Assembly: GCA_013001905.1 (NCBI GenBank)
Contig: JABDLC010000010.1
Location: 30,820-94,819 of the forward strand
Direction of reading: 5' to 3'
Length of the DNA stretch: 64,000 nt
DNA from: Gammaproteobacteria bacterium
GTDB lineage: Bacteria > Pseudomonadota > Gammaproteobacteria > Steroidobacterales > GCA-2729495
Part shown: positions 19,350 to 28,703 of the stretch, in pieces
Layout of the letters: the number at the start of each line of letters is the position of its first letter
Position numbering within the stretch: position 1 is the stretch's first letter
Notes under the pieces: generated by a model
Told to the model about the DNA's origin: nothing
Databases searched by the model: none
What the model saw: only the letters and a program-made list of their open reading frames with translations
Made by a program: the position numbers and the translations under genes

Positions 19350-19817
19350 ATGAAGACAGCACAACTGGACCGCGTCGTCCCGCCATTCAAACTTCCGGCC
19401 ACCGGTGACCAGACGATCGACCTAAAGTCACTGCGCGGCAAAAACGTCGTAATCTATTTTTACCCCAAGGACAGCACGCCGGGCTGCACCACCGAAGGTC
19501 AGGACTTTGCGGCCAACCACGGCAAATTTAAACGCAGCAATACGGTGATTCTCGGGGTCTCTCGCGACAGCATCGCATCACACGAAAAGTTCAAGGCGAA
19601 GCAAAACTTTCCGTTCGAGCTGCTGTCTGACGAAGATGAAGAGGCATGCCGGATATTCGATGTCATCAAACAGAAGAATATGTATGGCAAGAAATTTATG
19701 GGCATCGAACGCAGCACATTTCTGATTGACGACAAAGGCAAGCTCCGTCGCGAGTGGCGCAAGGTCAAGGTCAAAGGCCATGTGGACGAGGTGCTGGAAG
19801 CCGTAAAGGGCCTATGA
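19350..19817 (+). CDS. bcp: thioredoxin-dependent thiol peroxidase Bcp
   Basis: Peroxiredoxin of the BCP/PrxQ group that reduces hydroperoxides. The 155-residue protein has the peroxidatic Cys in YFYPKDSTPGCTTEG (near residue 49). The position five residues later, where many PrxQ proteins have a resolving Cys, is not Cys here, so an atypical one-Cys or partner-resolved mechanism is likely. The C terminus overlaps the bepA start (ATGA), which suggests coupling. Confidence 0.94.
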   Translation: MKTAQLDRVVPPFKLPATGDQTIDLKSLRGKNVVIYFYPKDSTPGCTTEGQDFAANHGKFKRSNTVILGVSRDSIASHEKFKAKQNFPFELLSDEDEEACRIFDVIKQKNMYGKKFMGIERSTFLIDDKGKLRREWRKVKVKGHVDEVLEAVKGL

Positions 19818-21304
19818 GTTCGAGTCGTGTCGCGCTGCTCGCGTTCTGCCTGACACTGATGGCGGGTGCTCCGACCCGCGCTGATGAAATAAAATTGCCG
19901 GACATGGGCAGCCCGTCAGATGGCCTGCTCTCGGTGCGCACCGAAGCCATCATCGGCCGCCAGGTCTACGGTGACCTGCTCGAAACGGGATCCGTAATAA
20001 CCGATCCCGAGCTGCAGGAATATATCCAGGACATCGGTATGCGTCTGGTCGCACAGGCGGACAACAAGCCCGGCCAGAGCTTCACTTTTTTCATGGTCGA
20101 CAGCCCCGTCATTAATGCCTTTGCGCTACCGGGGGGATATATCGGCATCCATACGGGCCTCTTACTGGCGGCAGAGAACGAAAGCGAGCTCGCCGGTGTG
20201 CTGGCCCACGAGATCAGCCACGTCACGCAGCGGCATATTTCCCGTGCCGTGTACGCGAATCAGCGCGCGAGCACGCTGTCGCTGGCCGCGATGCTGGGTG
20301 CGATTCTGGCAGGTGTGGCGGCGGGCGCTGACGGCGATGTAATGGCCGGCGCCATCAGCGTCACGCAGAGCATGGCCATCGAGAACCAGATCGCCTTTAC
20401 CCGTGCCAACGAATATGAGGCCGACCGCGTTGCCGTTGAAGTGATGGCGGGCGCCAGCTTTGACCCGATGGGCATGCCGGACTTTTTTGAGACCCTGTCG
20501 CGGCGAACCAGCACGCTGGCGCGCGAAATACCCACCTTTCTGCGCACGCATCCCGTGTCGTCTGATCGTATGGCGGAAACCCGGGCACGGGCCCGCAGCA
20601 TCGTCGTTGACGAAGTGCAGGAGACGATGGGATTCCCGCTGGCACGGGCGCGTTCCCGGCTGCTAACCAGCAGCCGGCCGGAACTGGCACTGGAATATTT
20701 CACGAGCGAACAGGCGCGGCCGGGCAATGCCGACAACTTTGAACACATTTACGGTCAGGCGCTGGCGCTGACCCAACTGGGTCGTTATGCCGAAGCAGAG
20801 CAGCTGTTTGAAGGCCTGCTGGACCAATACGAGGAAATCATCCCGCTGCATTCAGCACTAGCAGAAACCCGCATCATGCTGGACCGTAGGGATGCGGCTC
20901 TGGATACCTTTGCCAATGCACTCAAGCTGTTTCCGGATAACGTGCCGCTAACCGTGCGGTACGCGGAAGCGCTGCTGCGCTACGATCAGGCCCAGCCGGC
21001 ACATGACATGCTGCTGGCGCTGCTGAACAAAGTACCACCCACGCTGGAACAGGTGCGGCTGATAGCACTGGCCGCCAACCGGTCCGGCGATGTCGCCAAT
21101 ACTCACTACTACATGGCCGAATACCAGGCGATGTCCGGCAATTTGCGCCTGGCTATCGACCAGCTGATCCTTGCGTTAGGTACACCCGGTCTGGATAGTG
21201 TGCAACGTGCTCGACTGGACGCGAGACTGAAGGAATTTCAGGAGTATCTGCCGCGTCGTGGCGGCCGTGACGACAATGCTGAAGAACAACCGTCGGAGAA
21301 TTAA
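19814..21304 (+). CDS. bepA: periplasmic M48 metalloprotease/chaperone BepA
   Basis: Outer-membrane quality-control protease that assists or degrades stalled LptD and BAM substrates. The 496-residue protein has a signal peptide (MSSSRVALLAFCLTLMAG), the M48 zinc motif HEISHVTQRH (near residue 133) with the third ligand in NEYEADR, and TPR repeats across the C-terminal half. The start at 19814 overlaps the bcp stop; the longer frame from 19754 is the wrong phase of bcp. It is followed by mlaA. Confidence 0.93.
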   Translation: MSSSRVALLAFCLTLMAGAPTRADEIKLPDMGSPSDGLLSVRTEAIIGRQVYGDLLETGSVITDPELQEYIQDIGMRLVAQADNKPGQSFTFFMVDSPVINAFALPGGYIGIHTGLLLAAENESELAGVLAHEISHVTQRHISRAVYANQRASTLSLAAMLGAILAGVAAGADGDVMAGAISVTQSMAIENQIAFTRANEYEADRVAVEVMAGASFDPMGMPDFFETLSRRTSTLAREIPTFLRTHPVSSDRMAETRARARSIVVDEVQETMGFPLARARSRLLTSSRPELALEYFTSEQARPGNADNFEHIYGQALALTQLGRYAEAEQLFEGLLDQYEEIIPLHSALAETRIMLDRRDAALDTFANALKLFPDNVPLTVRYAEALLRYDQAQPAHDMLLALLNKVPPTLEQVRLIALAANRSGDVANTHYYMAEYQAMSGNLRLAIDQLILALGTPGLDSVQRARLDARLKEFQEYLPRRGGRDDNAEEQPSEN

Positions 21305-21305
21305 C

Positions 21306-22055
21306 GTGGGGAAACGGATCAACGACTCATCACTTCGCAACACGCTGGCCTGGTTGATTGTGGGCCTGCAGTGCGCATTGTTCGCTCCGTTGGCAGCGGC
21401 CGATGAACATGAGAAAAACATCGATCCGCTGGAGCCGGTCAACCGCATCATTTACGGATTCAATGACGGCCTCGATCGTTTTATCCTGCGTCCTGTGGGG
21501 AAAGGCTACAACGCCGTCCTCCCCAAGCCGGTGCGCAAAGGCGTCGGTAACTTTTTCGATAACTGGACCTACCCGATCACGATTGTTAACGGGTATTTGC
21601 AGGGCAAGTTCCGCCAGGGCACCGAAGATCTGGGCCGCTTCGCGGTTAATTCGACGGTCGGCCTGCTGGGGCTGTTTGATGTCGCGACCGGGCTGGGCCT
21701 TGAGCAAAACAAGGAAGACTTCGGGCTGACATTCGCCCGGTGGGGCATCGGTCAGGGCCCCTACGTCGTGCTGCCTTTGCTCGGCCCCGCAACCGCGCGC
21801 AGCGGCATAGGCTTAATTGGCGATACCGCAATTAATCCGGTGGCCCAGCTCAACGACTCAAGCGTCCGCGACAAGCTGTTGATCCTTTGGTTTATCGAAT
21901 CGCGAGCCGCGCTCATCGGCCCGGATGAAGTCGTTCAGGAAGCCTACGACCCCTACCTGTTCATGCGCGATGCCTATTTGCAGAATCGCGCCTTCCTGCG
22001 GGGCGAGGCGACGACGGACGATGAATTCTTCGACGAGGAATTCGACGACTTCTGA
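21306..22055 (+). CDS. mlaA: MlaA/VacJ family outer-membrane lipid asymmetry protein
   Basis: Component of the Mla pathway that removes misplaced phospholipid from the outer leaflet. The product contains the family signatures DPLEPVNRIIYGFNDGLD, VNSTVGLLGLFDVA, GPYVVLPLLGP and the C-terminal DPYLFMRDAYLQNR, followed by an acidic tail. I prefer GTG at 21306, directly after the bepA stop (249 residues); ATG at 21276 would overlap bepA. The signal peptide ends LAAADE and has no good lipobox: the only early Cys sits in VGLQC, with Gln at -1. It may therefore be non-lipidated, unlike E. coli MlaA. Confidence 0.9.
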   Translation: MGKRINDSSLRNTLAWLIVGLQCALFAPLAAADEHEKNIDPLEPVNRIIYGFNDGLDRFILRPVGKGYNAVLPKPVRKGVGNFFDNWTYPITIVNGYLQGKFRQGTEDLGRFAVNSTVGLLGLFDVATGLGLEQNKEDFGLTFARWGIGQGPYVVLPLLGPATARSGIGLIGDTAINPVAQLNDSSVRDKLLILWFIESRAALIGPDEVVQEAYDPYLFMRDAYLQNRAFLRGEATTDDEFFDEEFDDF

Positions 22056-22089
22056 GGTTGCTCAGCAAGTTTAGGCAAAGGAGAGCCGG

Positions 22090-22752
22090 TCAAGCGCTGT
22101 CTGCAGCACCACCCGACTCGGATTCGAGCCGGCTAATCACTGCATCAATGCCAAGGTCAGAAATCTCGGCATCAAACTGACTGCGGTAATTTTGAATATA
22201 AGACACGCCGTCGATCCGCACGTCATACATTTTCCAGCCGTCCGCGGTTTCGCGTAACGCATAGTTAATATTAACCGCGTCACCGTTCTCAAGCGCCAGC
22301 GTCGTTTTGACGAGCGCTTTGTCGCCATCCTTCGAGTACGAAGCCTCGGGGTCGACTGTCATGTTGCTCTGATCGAAACCCAGGAGACCTTTGGCATACG
22401 TGCGCACCAGAAAGCTATAGAACGCCTGAATAAAACGTTCGCGCTGCGCCTCTGTCGCTGCAGTCCAATGGGTGCGACCGAGCACCAGCTTGCTCGCATA
22501 CTGCACATCGAAGCCCGGCAGCAATAAATTCCGCACAACGTCGTAAAGCTCAGTGGTATTTTCGTTGTAGTAGTCCTGACGGCCTTTCAGTTGTTCCGCA
22601 AGCGCCGTCGCACGGGACTCAATCACCGCATGAGGAGTCGCCGACGAAACTTCCGTCGCGGCATCAGTAGCCGCCTCTTCTGCGGCCGCTATTGATAACG
22701 AACCGAGCATGATCATTAGTAGTAGTGAACGAAGCAGTGCGGTCATGCGCAT
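22090..22752 (-). CDS. mlaC: MlaC-like periplasmic phospholipid-binding protein
   Basis: The roughly 220-residue protein has a signal peptide (MTALLRSLLLMIMLGSLSIAAA) and the MlaC/Ttg2D fold pattern: YASKLVLGRTHW, RERFIQAFYSFLVRTYAKGL, and a C-terminal DGWKMYDVRIDGVSYIQNYRSQF. MlaC ferries phospholipid between MlaA and the MlaFEDB ABC complex. AAGGA 4 bases before the ATG at 22752 supports that start, with 22746 as an alternative. It stands alone, convergent with mlaA; mlaF, mlaE, mlaD and mlaB are not in the window. Confidence 0.87.
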   Translation of the reverse strand: MRMTALLRSLLLMIMLGSLSIAAAEEAATDAATEVSSATPHAVIESRATALAEQLKGRQDYYNENTTELYDVVRNLLLPGFDVQYASKLVLGRTHWTAATEAQRERFIQAFYSFLVRTYAKGLLGFDQSNMTVDPEASYSKDGDKALVKTTLALENGDAVNINYALRETADGWKMYDVRIDGVSYIQNYRSQFDAEISDLGIDAVISRLESESGGAADSA

Positions 22753-22863
22753 GATTTCCTTTTCCGGGCTGTGTTCTTGGACAGTTGCCGACAACGGATG
22801 TTGCGGCGCTGCGCTGGGAGTCTACCAAGACGGCGCGCACCCTGTCCCAATGCATGGCGGGCC

Positions 22864-22891
22864 TTGCTTTCCGCTGATATCGGACTAAAAT
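22864..22891 (+). promoter_or_regulatory. candidate sigma-70 promoter of the suf operon
   Basis: TTGCTT (22864-22869) and TAAAAT (22886-22891) are separated by 16 bases and lie about 50 bases before the sufR start. The -10 hexamer sits in the centre of an IscR-like palindrome, so a bound regulator would block RNA polymerase. Confidence 0.55.
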
Positions 22892-22901
22892 AGTCCTGTA
22901 T
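22877..22901 (+). promoter_or_regulatory. IscR type-1-like operator upstream of sufR
   Basis: The 25-bp element ATAT-CG-GACT-AAAAT-AGTC-CTG-TAT matches the E. coli IscR type 1 consensus in the GACT/AGTC core, the A/T centre and the terminal ATA/TAT. It differs at a few flanking positions. It covers the predicted -10, fitting repression by the Fe-S form of the Rrf2 regulator encoded immediately downstream. A weaker similar half (GGATTAAATAGTTT) follows at 22902. Confidence 0.72.
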
Positions 22902-22943
22902 GGATTAAATAGTTTATTGCATCGCAACAGGACGGGTAATTTT

Positions 22944-23429
22944 GTGCTGAGAATCAGCAAACTGACCGACTACGGCACGCTGGTGCTGGTCCACCTGGCG
23001 GGCTATGACAGAGGCGCATTGTGCTCTGCACCCGAGCTGGCGGCCGGCACCGGTCTGGCATTGCCTACCGTACAGAAAGTGCTGAAAACGCTGGCCCGCG
23101 CAAACCTGGTGAATTCCGTGCGTGGCGCCGACGGAGGCTATCGGCTGGCACGGGAGCCCGGTGACATCAGCGCAGCCGAAATTGTCGATGCACTGGAAGG
23201 CCCGTTGGCGATCACCGAGTGCAGCCACGACGACAGCACATGCGAGTTGGAGTCCAGCTGTCAGGTTGGCGGCGCATGGCAAAAAATCAGTCATGCGATA
23301 CGCGCCGCGATGACTGAGATCAGGTTGTCGGATCTGCAGAACCCGCCGGCCGAATTTCCGTTGCGCTACACCATATTGAGCGAGAGCGGCCATACCGGCC
23401 GCACTGCTAAACAGGAATCCGTCAGTTAG
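22944..23429 (+). CDS. sufR: Rrf2-family regulator of the SUF operon
   Basis: Transcription factor of the IscR/Rrf2 family, here the SUF regulator type seen in Xanthomonadales-like bacteria. The 161-residue protein has a winged helix-turn-helix ([20 protein letters not shown]) and a three-Cys motif ([15 protein letters not shown]) suited to bind an Fe-S cluster. GTG at 22944 gives the standard N terminus [11 protein letters not shown] and is preceded by AGGA at 22929; the longer frame from 22917 is not conserved-looking. It ends 2 bases before sufB, so it probably autoregulates the whole operon through the operator at 22877-22901. Confidence 0.92.
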   Translation: MLRISKLTDYGTLVLVHLAGYDRGALCSAPELAAGTGLALPTVQKVLKTLARANLVNSVRGADGGYRLAREPGDISAAEIVDALEGPLAITECSHDDSTCELESSCQVGGAWQKISHAIRAAMTEIRLSDLQNPPAEFPLRYTILSESGHTGRTAKQESVS

Positions 23430-23431
23430 TC

Positions 23432-24880
23432 ATGGCAAGTAAACAGCAAGAAGTTAAAGACCTCGTCGATCGCAAGTACGAACACGGCTTCGTAACTGAT
23501 ATCGACTCCGATACCCTGCCCCCGGGTATAGATGAGGATGTCATTCGCCATATTTCTGCCATGAAGAAGGAGCCCTCCTTCATGCTGAAATGGCGTTTGC
23601 AGGCGTTCGCGCGATGGAAAAAAATGCAGCCGCCAAACTGGGCGAAACTCAATCTTGAGCCGATCGACTATCAGGCAATCTCGTACTACTCGGCGCCGAG
23701 AAAAGACCCGAATGCGCCGAAAAGCCTGGACGAAGTCGATCCGAAACTGCTGGAGACATACGACAAGCTGGGAATTCCCCTGCACGAGCGCGCGCGGCTG
23801 GCGGGCGTCGCGGTAGACGCCGTGTTCGACAGTGTCTCGGTTACCACGACGTTTAAGGACAAGCTGGGAGAAGCGGGGGTGATCTTCTGCTCGTTTTCGG
23901 AAGCTGTGCAGGACCATCCTGAACTGATCGAGAAATACCTCGGCACGGTGGTGCCGCAGCGGGATAACTTCTTTGCCGCACTCAATTCGGCCGTGTTTAC
24001 GGACGGCAGTTTCGTTTACGTACCAAAGGGCGTGCGCTGTCCGATGGAGCTGTCCACCTATTTCCGTATCAATGCGGCGAATACCGGGCAGTTTGAGCGC
24101 ACGCTCGTTATCGCGGACGAAGGCAGTCATGTGAGCTATCTCGAGGGCTGCACCGCTCCGCAACGCGACGAAAATCAACTGCACGCCGCCGTCGTGGAAC
24201 TCATTGCCGAGAAAGATGCGGAGATTAAATACTCCACGGTGCAGAACTGGTACCCGGGCGATGAGAACGGCAAGGGCGGGATTTATAACTTCGTGACCAA
24301 ACGCGGCGACTGCCGCGGCGATCGCTCCAAAATCTCGTGGACTCAGGTAGAGGCCGGGTCTGCGATTACCTGGAAATACCCGAGCTGCATACTGCGCGGG
24401 GCTGAATCGGTCGGCGAGTTTTACTCAGTTGCGGTGACAAACAACCATCAGCAGGCCGACACGGGCACAAAAATGGTGCATATCGGCCGCGACACGAAAA
24501 GCACGATCATCTCCAAAGGCATCTCTGCCGGTCAGGCACAGAATGCCTACAGGGGGCTGGTCAAAATGTTTCCGTCTGCTGACAACGCCCGCAACTACAC
24601 GCAGTGCGACTCGTTGCTGATGGGCAATCGTTGCGGCGCGCACACCTTTCCCTACATGGAGATTCAGAACCCGACCGCGATCGTGGAGCACGAAGCCACC
24701 ACCTCGAAGATCGCGGACGACCAGCTGTTTTACTGCCGGCAGCGCGGCCTGACCGAAGAAGATGCTGTGAACATGATCGTGAACGGCTTTTGCAAAGAGG
24801 TGTTTCGCGAGCTGCCAATGGAATTTGCCGTTGAGGCACAAAATTTAATGAATGTGAGTCTGGAAGGCGCTGTCGGCTGA
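23432..24880 (+). CDS. sufB: Fe-S cluster assembly protein SufB
   Basis: Scaffold subunit of the SufBC2D complex on which Fe-S clusters are built. The 482-residue protein has the family pattern: an N-terminal helical region with [13 protein letters not shown], the central beta-helix with [13 protein letters not shown], and the C-terminal EHEATTSKI and [18 protein letters not shown]. The Cys in [12 protein letters not shown] (near residue 393) fits the cluster-building Cys of E. coli SufB (Cys405). It is 2 bases after sufR and 19 bases before sufC. Confidence 0.97.
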   Translation: MASKQQEVKDLVDRKYEHGFVTDIDSDTLPPGIDEDVIRHISAMKKEPSFMLKWRLQAFARWKKMQPPNWAKLNLEPIDYQAISYYSAPRKDPNAPKSLDEVDPKLLETYDKLGIPLHERARLAGVAVDAVFDSVSVTTTFKDKLGEAGVIFCSFSEAVQDHPELIEKYLGTVVPQRDNFFAALNSAVFTDGSFVYVPKGVRCPMELSTYFRINAANTGQFERTLVIADEGSHVSYLEGCTAPQRDENQLHAAVVELIAEKDAEIKYSTVQNWYPGDENGKGGIYNFVTKRGDCRGDRSKISWTQVEAGSAITWKYPSCILRGAESVGEFYSVAVTNNHQQADTGTKMVHIGRDTKSTIISKGISAGQAQNAYRGLVKMFPSADNARNYTQCDSLLMGNRCGAHTFPYMEIQNPTAIVEHEATTSKIADDQLFYCRQRGLTEEDAVNMIVNGFCKEVFRELPMEFAVEAQNLMNVSLEGAVG

Positions 24881-24899
24881 CCGGGCTCAGGAATACAAA

Positions 24900-25658
24900 A
24901 TGACCAAAGTGATCGAAATAGACGACCTGCATACCTCCGTAAACGGCACCCCGATACTCAACGGGCTGAGCCTGAGCATAGGCCCGGGTGAGGTGCACGC
25001 CATTATGGGGCCCAATGGCTCCGGCAAGAGCACGTTGGCGCAAACCCTTGCGGGCAGAGGTGATTACGAAAATACTGCCGGCACCGTGCGCTACAAGGGC
25101 GAGGATCTGTTTGAGATGGAAGCGGACGAGCGAGCCCGGGCCGGCCTGTTTCTGAGTTTCCAGTATCCGGTTGAGATTCCCGGCGTCAGCAATGTCTACA
25201 TGCTCAAAGCAGCACTGAACGCGCGACGCAAAGAAGCCGGGCAGGATGAAATCGATTCCGTTGAATTCATGCGCTTTGTGCGTGAGAAAGCAAAGCTGAT
25301 GGAACTGGAGCAGTCCTTTCTCTCGCGGGGTGTGAACGAAGGCTTCAGCGGCGGCGAGAAAAAACGCAATGAGATTTTCCAGATGGCAGTACTGGAACCG
25401 GATTTCGCGATCCTCGACGAAACCGATTCCGGGCTCGATATCGATGCCCTCAAGGTCGTTGCGAATGGCGTCAACGCGCAGCGTGACGGCAAACGAGCGT
25501 TTCTGGTTATCACGCACTATCAACGCCTGCTTGACTACATTGAACCGGATTACGTGCACGTGCTGGCGAAAGGCCGGATTGTGAAATCCGGCACCAAAGA
25601 GCTGGCGCTTGAGCTCGAAGCCAACGGCTACGACGACGTGCTGGCTGCGGCCTCCTGA
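24900..25658 (+). CDS. sufC: Fe-S cluster assembly ATPase SufC
   Basis: ABC-type ATPase of the SufBC2D complex, soluble in the cytoplasm. The 252-residue protein shows Walker A MGPNGSGKSTLAQTLAG (near residue 37), the ABC signature FSGGEKKRNEI, Walker B FAILDETDSGLDID and the switch His in LVITHYQRLL. Length is typical. It lies between sufB and sufD; the sufD start is 10 bases after its stop. Confidence 0.97.
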   Translation: MTKVIEIDDLHTSVNGTPILNGLSLSIGPGEVHAIMGPNGSGKSTLAQTLAGRGDYENTAGTVRYKGEDLFEMEADERARAGLFLSFQYPVEIPGVSNVYMLKAALNARRKEAGQDEIDSVEFMRFVREKAKLMELEQSFLSRGVNEGFSGGEKKRNEIFQMAVLEPDFAILDETDSGLDIDALKVVANGVNAQRDGKRAFLVITHYQRLLDYIEPDYVHVLAKGRIVKSGTKELALELEANGYDDVLAAAS

Positions 25659-25668
25659 GTGCAGGCAG

Positions 25669-26985
25669 ATGAGCGACAATAACCAGACAGAAGCAGTGCG
25701 CGCACCGGAAGAGTCGGTCCGGGCGGCTTGGCAGGCGGCGGGGCTCGACACCGGCGCATTGCAGTCGCTGCGTGCGGCTGCGCTGGCAGAATTTACGCGC
25801 AGCGGTTTCCCGACGACAAAACAGGAAAGCTGGAAGTACACCAACGTCCGGCGCGTTGCCGAAACGCTGCCCGGTTGGTTAAACCACCCGGTGGAAACGG
25901 CGGACGCGCCCGAGGGTAAACCGCTCGAGGTCGAAAACGCGATCCGCATCGTGCTGGTCGACGGTGTGTTTGCGGCCGACCTGTCCGATACGGCTGAGCT
26001 GCCACCCGGCGTGCTGCTGGCGGATCTGGCCGAATTGCAGGCCCAAAGCCCGGACAGGCTGTCGCGGTTAGGCGAGCTGGCCAACCCGGCTGATTCCGGG
26101 TTCGTGGCACTGAACGGCGCATTTGCAGGCAACGGTGTAGCGCTGCTGGTCGACGACAACCTGACGCTGGAGCAGCCGGTGTTTATCAGCTACCGCAGCT
26201 CGCAGCACGAGAGTGTCGCGCAGCCGCGCTTGCTCGCCGAGCTTGGCCGCAATGCCTCAGCCACGATTGTGGAGCACTATTGCAGCGACGTGCACACCAT
26301 CGTTAACCCGGTCGCTGAATTGTTCTGCGCAGCAGGTTCACAGCTGACGTACTACAAATTGCAGGACGAAGATCAGCGCAGCTGGCATATGGCAGCGCAG
26401 TACGCCGCGGTTGCGGAAAACGCGACGCTGCGCACCACGCATGTTGATGTGGGCGGCGCCCTCGCCCGCAATGAACTGAAAGTGAACCTGCAAGGTCGCG
26501 GCGCACACGCTGAGACGCGCGGCCTGTTCATGACCGATGACAAGCGGCATGTTGAAGCACGACTCGACGTTAATCATCTCGCGCCCGATACCACCAGTCG
26601 TGAACGCTATCGCGGAATACTGGCAGGTCTTGGCAAAGGTGTGTTCAACGGCCGCATCTACGTCCATCAGGATGCGCAAAAAACGGCTGCGGAATTAACC
26701 AATCGCAACCTGTTGCTAAGCAAAGGCGCAGAAATCAACACGAAGCCCGAGCTGGAGATCTACGCTGATGACGTGAAATGCGCACACGGTTCCACCACCG
26801 GTCAGCTGGACAGTCAATCCATGTTTTACCTGCTAACCCGCGGCGTCGACCCCGTCACGGCGCGCAATATGCTGATCACCGCGTTCGCCTCGGAGTTGCT
26901 GGTCGACATCACAGTGCCGGCTATAGCTGAGCGGGCACGCGCAGCGCTGGAAAGCCTGCGCCCGGACGAGAATAACGATGGCTAA
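25669..26985 (+). CDS. sufD: Fe-S cluster assembly protein SufD
   Basis: SufB paralogue that completes the SufBC2D scaffold and is needed for iron entry. The 438-residue protein has the SufD N-terminal pattern TTKQESWKYTNVRRVAETLP, a beta-helix core, and the C-terminal SuperFamily motif GAEINTKPELEIYADDVKCAHGST cut here into its recognisable parts: TKPELEIYADDVKC and AHGSTTGQLD. The start at 25669 (MSDNNQTEAV) is used; the frame from 25609 overlaps sufC in the wrong phase. Its end overlaps the sufS start by 8 bases. Confidence 0.96.
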   Translation: MSDNNQTEAVRAPEESVRAAWQAAGLDTGALQSLRAAALAEFTRSGFPTTKQESWKYTNVRRVAETLPGWLNHPVETADAPEGKPLEVENAIRIVLVDGVFAADLSDTAELPPGVLLADLAELQAQSPDRLSRLGELANPADSGFVALNGAFAGNGVALLVDDNLTLEQPVFISYRSSQHESVAQPRLLAELGRNASATIVEHYCSDVHTIVNPVAELFCAAGSQLTYYKLQDEDQRSWHMAAQYAAVAENATLRTTHVDVGGALARNELKVNLQGRGAHAETRGLFMTDDKRHVEARLDVNHLAPDTTSRERYRGILAGLGKGVFNGRIYVHQDAQKTAAELTNRNLLLSKGAEINTKPELEIYADDVKCAHGSTTGQLDSQSMFYLLTRGVDPVTARNMLITAFASELLVDITVPAIAERARAALESLRPDENNDG

Positions 26986-28225
26986 CCCGCGCCCTGCCCC
27001 TGACAACGCCCCGTTCGATGTCGCCGCCGTGCGGGCAGACTTCCCTGTGCTGGATCAGACGGTGCACGACTGTCCGCTCGCATTCCTCGACAATGCAGCA
27101 TCAGCGCAGCGTCCGCGACAGGTCATTGACGCGATCAGCCATTACTACCGACATGACCATGCCAACGTGCATCGCGGTGTGCACACACTGAGCCACCGCG
27201 CCACGGATGCTTATGAAGGCGCACGGGAAAAAGTGCGCGCGTTTCTCAATGCGCAGTCCACGCGCGAAATTGTATTTACGCGGGGCACGACAGAGGCGAT
27301 CAATCTGCTGGCCAGCTCTCTGGGCCAGAGCATTGCCGAGGGCGACGAGATACTGATTACGCACATGGAGCATCACTCCAATATCGTGCCCTGGCAGCTG
27401 TTGTGCGAGCGCACGGGCGCCGTCTTGCGGGTAGTGCCGATCGACCAGGCCGGCGAACTGCTGGTTGATGACATGCTCAATATGCTGAATGAGCGGACCC
27501 GGCTGGTCGGTGTGGTGCACGTATCAAACGCGCTGGGCACCATTAACCCCGTCGAGACAATTATTAAAGCGGCCCATGACCGGGAGATCCCGGTGCTGCT
27601 GGACGGTGCGCAGGCGACCGCGCATATGGCCGTGGATGTGCAGGCGCTGGGCTGCGAATTCTACGCGTTGTCCGGGCACAAGATGTGCGGGCCGACGGGC
27701 ATCGGCGTGCTGTACGGGCGCGAGGACTGGCTGCAGAAGCTGCCCCCGTATCAGGGTGGCGGTGAAATGATTCTGAGCGTCAGTTTCGCTGACACCGTGT
27801 ACAACAAATTACCCTACAAATTCGAAGCAGGTACTCCGCATATTGCAGGCGCGATCGGACTGGGCGCTGCCATCGACTACCTGACGACGCTCGGCATGGA
27901 CAATATCGCCGCGTGGGAGTCGCAGCTGCTCGACTATCTGACAGCGCGGCTCGCCGCAGTCGACGGCATTCAGCTGATTGGCACCGCGGCAGAAAAAGCT
28001 GGCGTGCAGTCGTTTAATATCGACGGCATTCACCCTCACGATCTCGGCACGGTGCTGGATCACAAAGGCGTGGCAATTCGCACCGGTCACCACTGCGCCA
28101 TGCCGGTGATGGAATTTTTTGGCGTCGCGGGAACGGCACGCGCATCACTGGCTTTCTACAATACGCCGGCAGAGATTGATCAGCTGATCGATGCGCTGGC
28201 TGTCGCTCAGGAGATTCTTGCGTGA
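26978..28225 (+). CDS. sufS: cysteine desulfurase SufS
   Basis: PLP-dependent group II cysteine desulfurase that supplies sulfur for cluster assembly. The 415-residue protein has the LDNAASAQRP N terminus, the cofactor stacking His in THMEHHSNIVPW, the PLP Lys in ALSGHKMCGPTG (near residue 231) and the catalytic Cys in RTGHHCAMP (near 373). No sufE is present; the SufU-like protein encoded next is the likely sulfur acceptor or scaffold. It overlaps sufD and its stop overlaps the sufU start. Confidence 0.96.
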   Translation: MANPRPAPDNAPFDVAAVRADFPVLDQTVHDCPLAFLDNAASAQRPRQVIDAISHYYRHDHANVHRGVHTLSHRATDAYEGAREKVRAFLNAQSTREIVFTRGTTEAINLLASSLGQSIAEGDEILITHMEHHSNIVPWQLLCERTGAVLRVVPIDQAGELLVDDMLNMLNERTRLVGVVHVSNALGTINPVETIIKAAHDREIPVLLDGAQATAHMAVDVQALGCEFYALSGHKMCGPTGIGVLYGREDWLQKLPPYQGGGEMILSVSFADTVYNKLPYKFEAGTPHIAGAIGLGAAIDYLTTLGMDNIAAWESQLLDYLTARLAAVDGIQLIGTAAEKAGVQSFNIDGIHPHDLGTVLDHKGVAIRTGHHCAMPVMEFFGVAGTARASLAFYNTPAEIDQLIDALAVAQEILA

Positions 28226-28671
28226 CCGGCAGCCTGAAAGATATTTACCGGCAACGCGTTCTGGAGCACAGCCGCGCGCCGCACAACCAGCGCCGGACGG
28301 CTGCTGCAGACCGCGAGGTGACGGGCTTTAACCCCCTGTGTGGCGATAAGGTCACGGTGTACCTCGACCTGCAGGACGACTCGGTCAGCGATGTCGCGTT
28401 TGAGGGCAGTGGATGTGCCATTGCGATGGCATCGGCATCAATGATGACCGAAGCGCTGCGCGGTTTGCCGCACGACACAGCGCTGCAGCTGATCGAAGAG
28501 TTCGGGCAAATGTTTGCAGCCGATGCTGAACCGGAAAACCCGCGACTGGAGGAAGCCAAAGCACTGCACAGTGTGCGCGCCTACCCTTCCCGGGTTAAGT
28601 GCGCCACGCTGGCATGGAATACAGCCGAAGCAGCACTGCATGATTCAAACGTACAAGTCACCACCGAATAA
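28222..28671 (+). CDS. sufU: SufU-type Fe-S scaffold or sulfur-transfer protein
   Basis: NifU/IscU-fold protein of 149 residues that accepts sulfur from SufS. The three conserved Cys are visible: NPLCGDKV (near residue 40), GSGCAIAMASASMM (near 66) and RVKCATLAW (near 129), with the SufU-type insertion between the second and third. GTG at 28222 overlaps the sufS stop (GTGA), so it is translationally coupled. SufU in place of SufE is typical of this SUF operon type. Confidence 0.93.
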   Translation: MTGSLKDIYRQRVLEHSRAPHNQRRTAAADREVTGFNPLCGDKVTVYLDLQDDSVSDVAFEGSGCAIAMASASMMTEALRGLPHDTALQLIEEFGQMFAADAEPENPRLEEAKALHSVRAYPSRVKCATLAWNTAEAALHDSNVQVTTE

Positions 28672-28703
28672 CAAATAAACAAGCCATATAAAGAACCGTA
28701 AAT

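Noticed and set aside
24561..26159. 532-codon open frame antisense to sufB-sufC-sufD
   Set aside because: It mirrors highly conserved suf genes and its product is a Ser/Ala/Arg-rich and Cys-rich mix without any family pattern, as expected of a GC-rich shadow frame.
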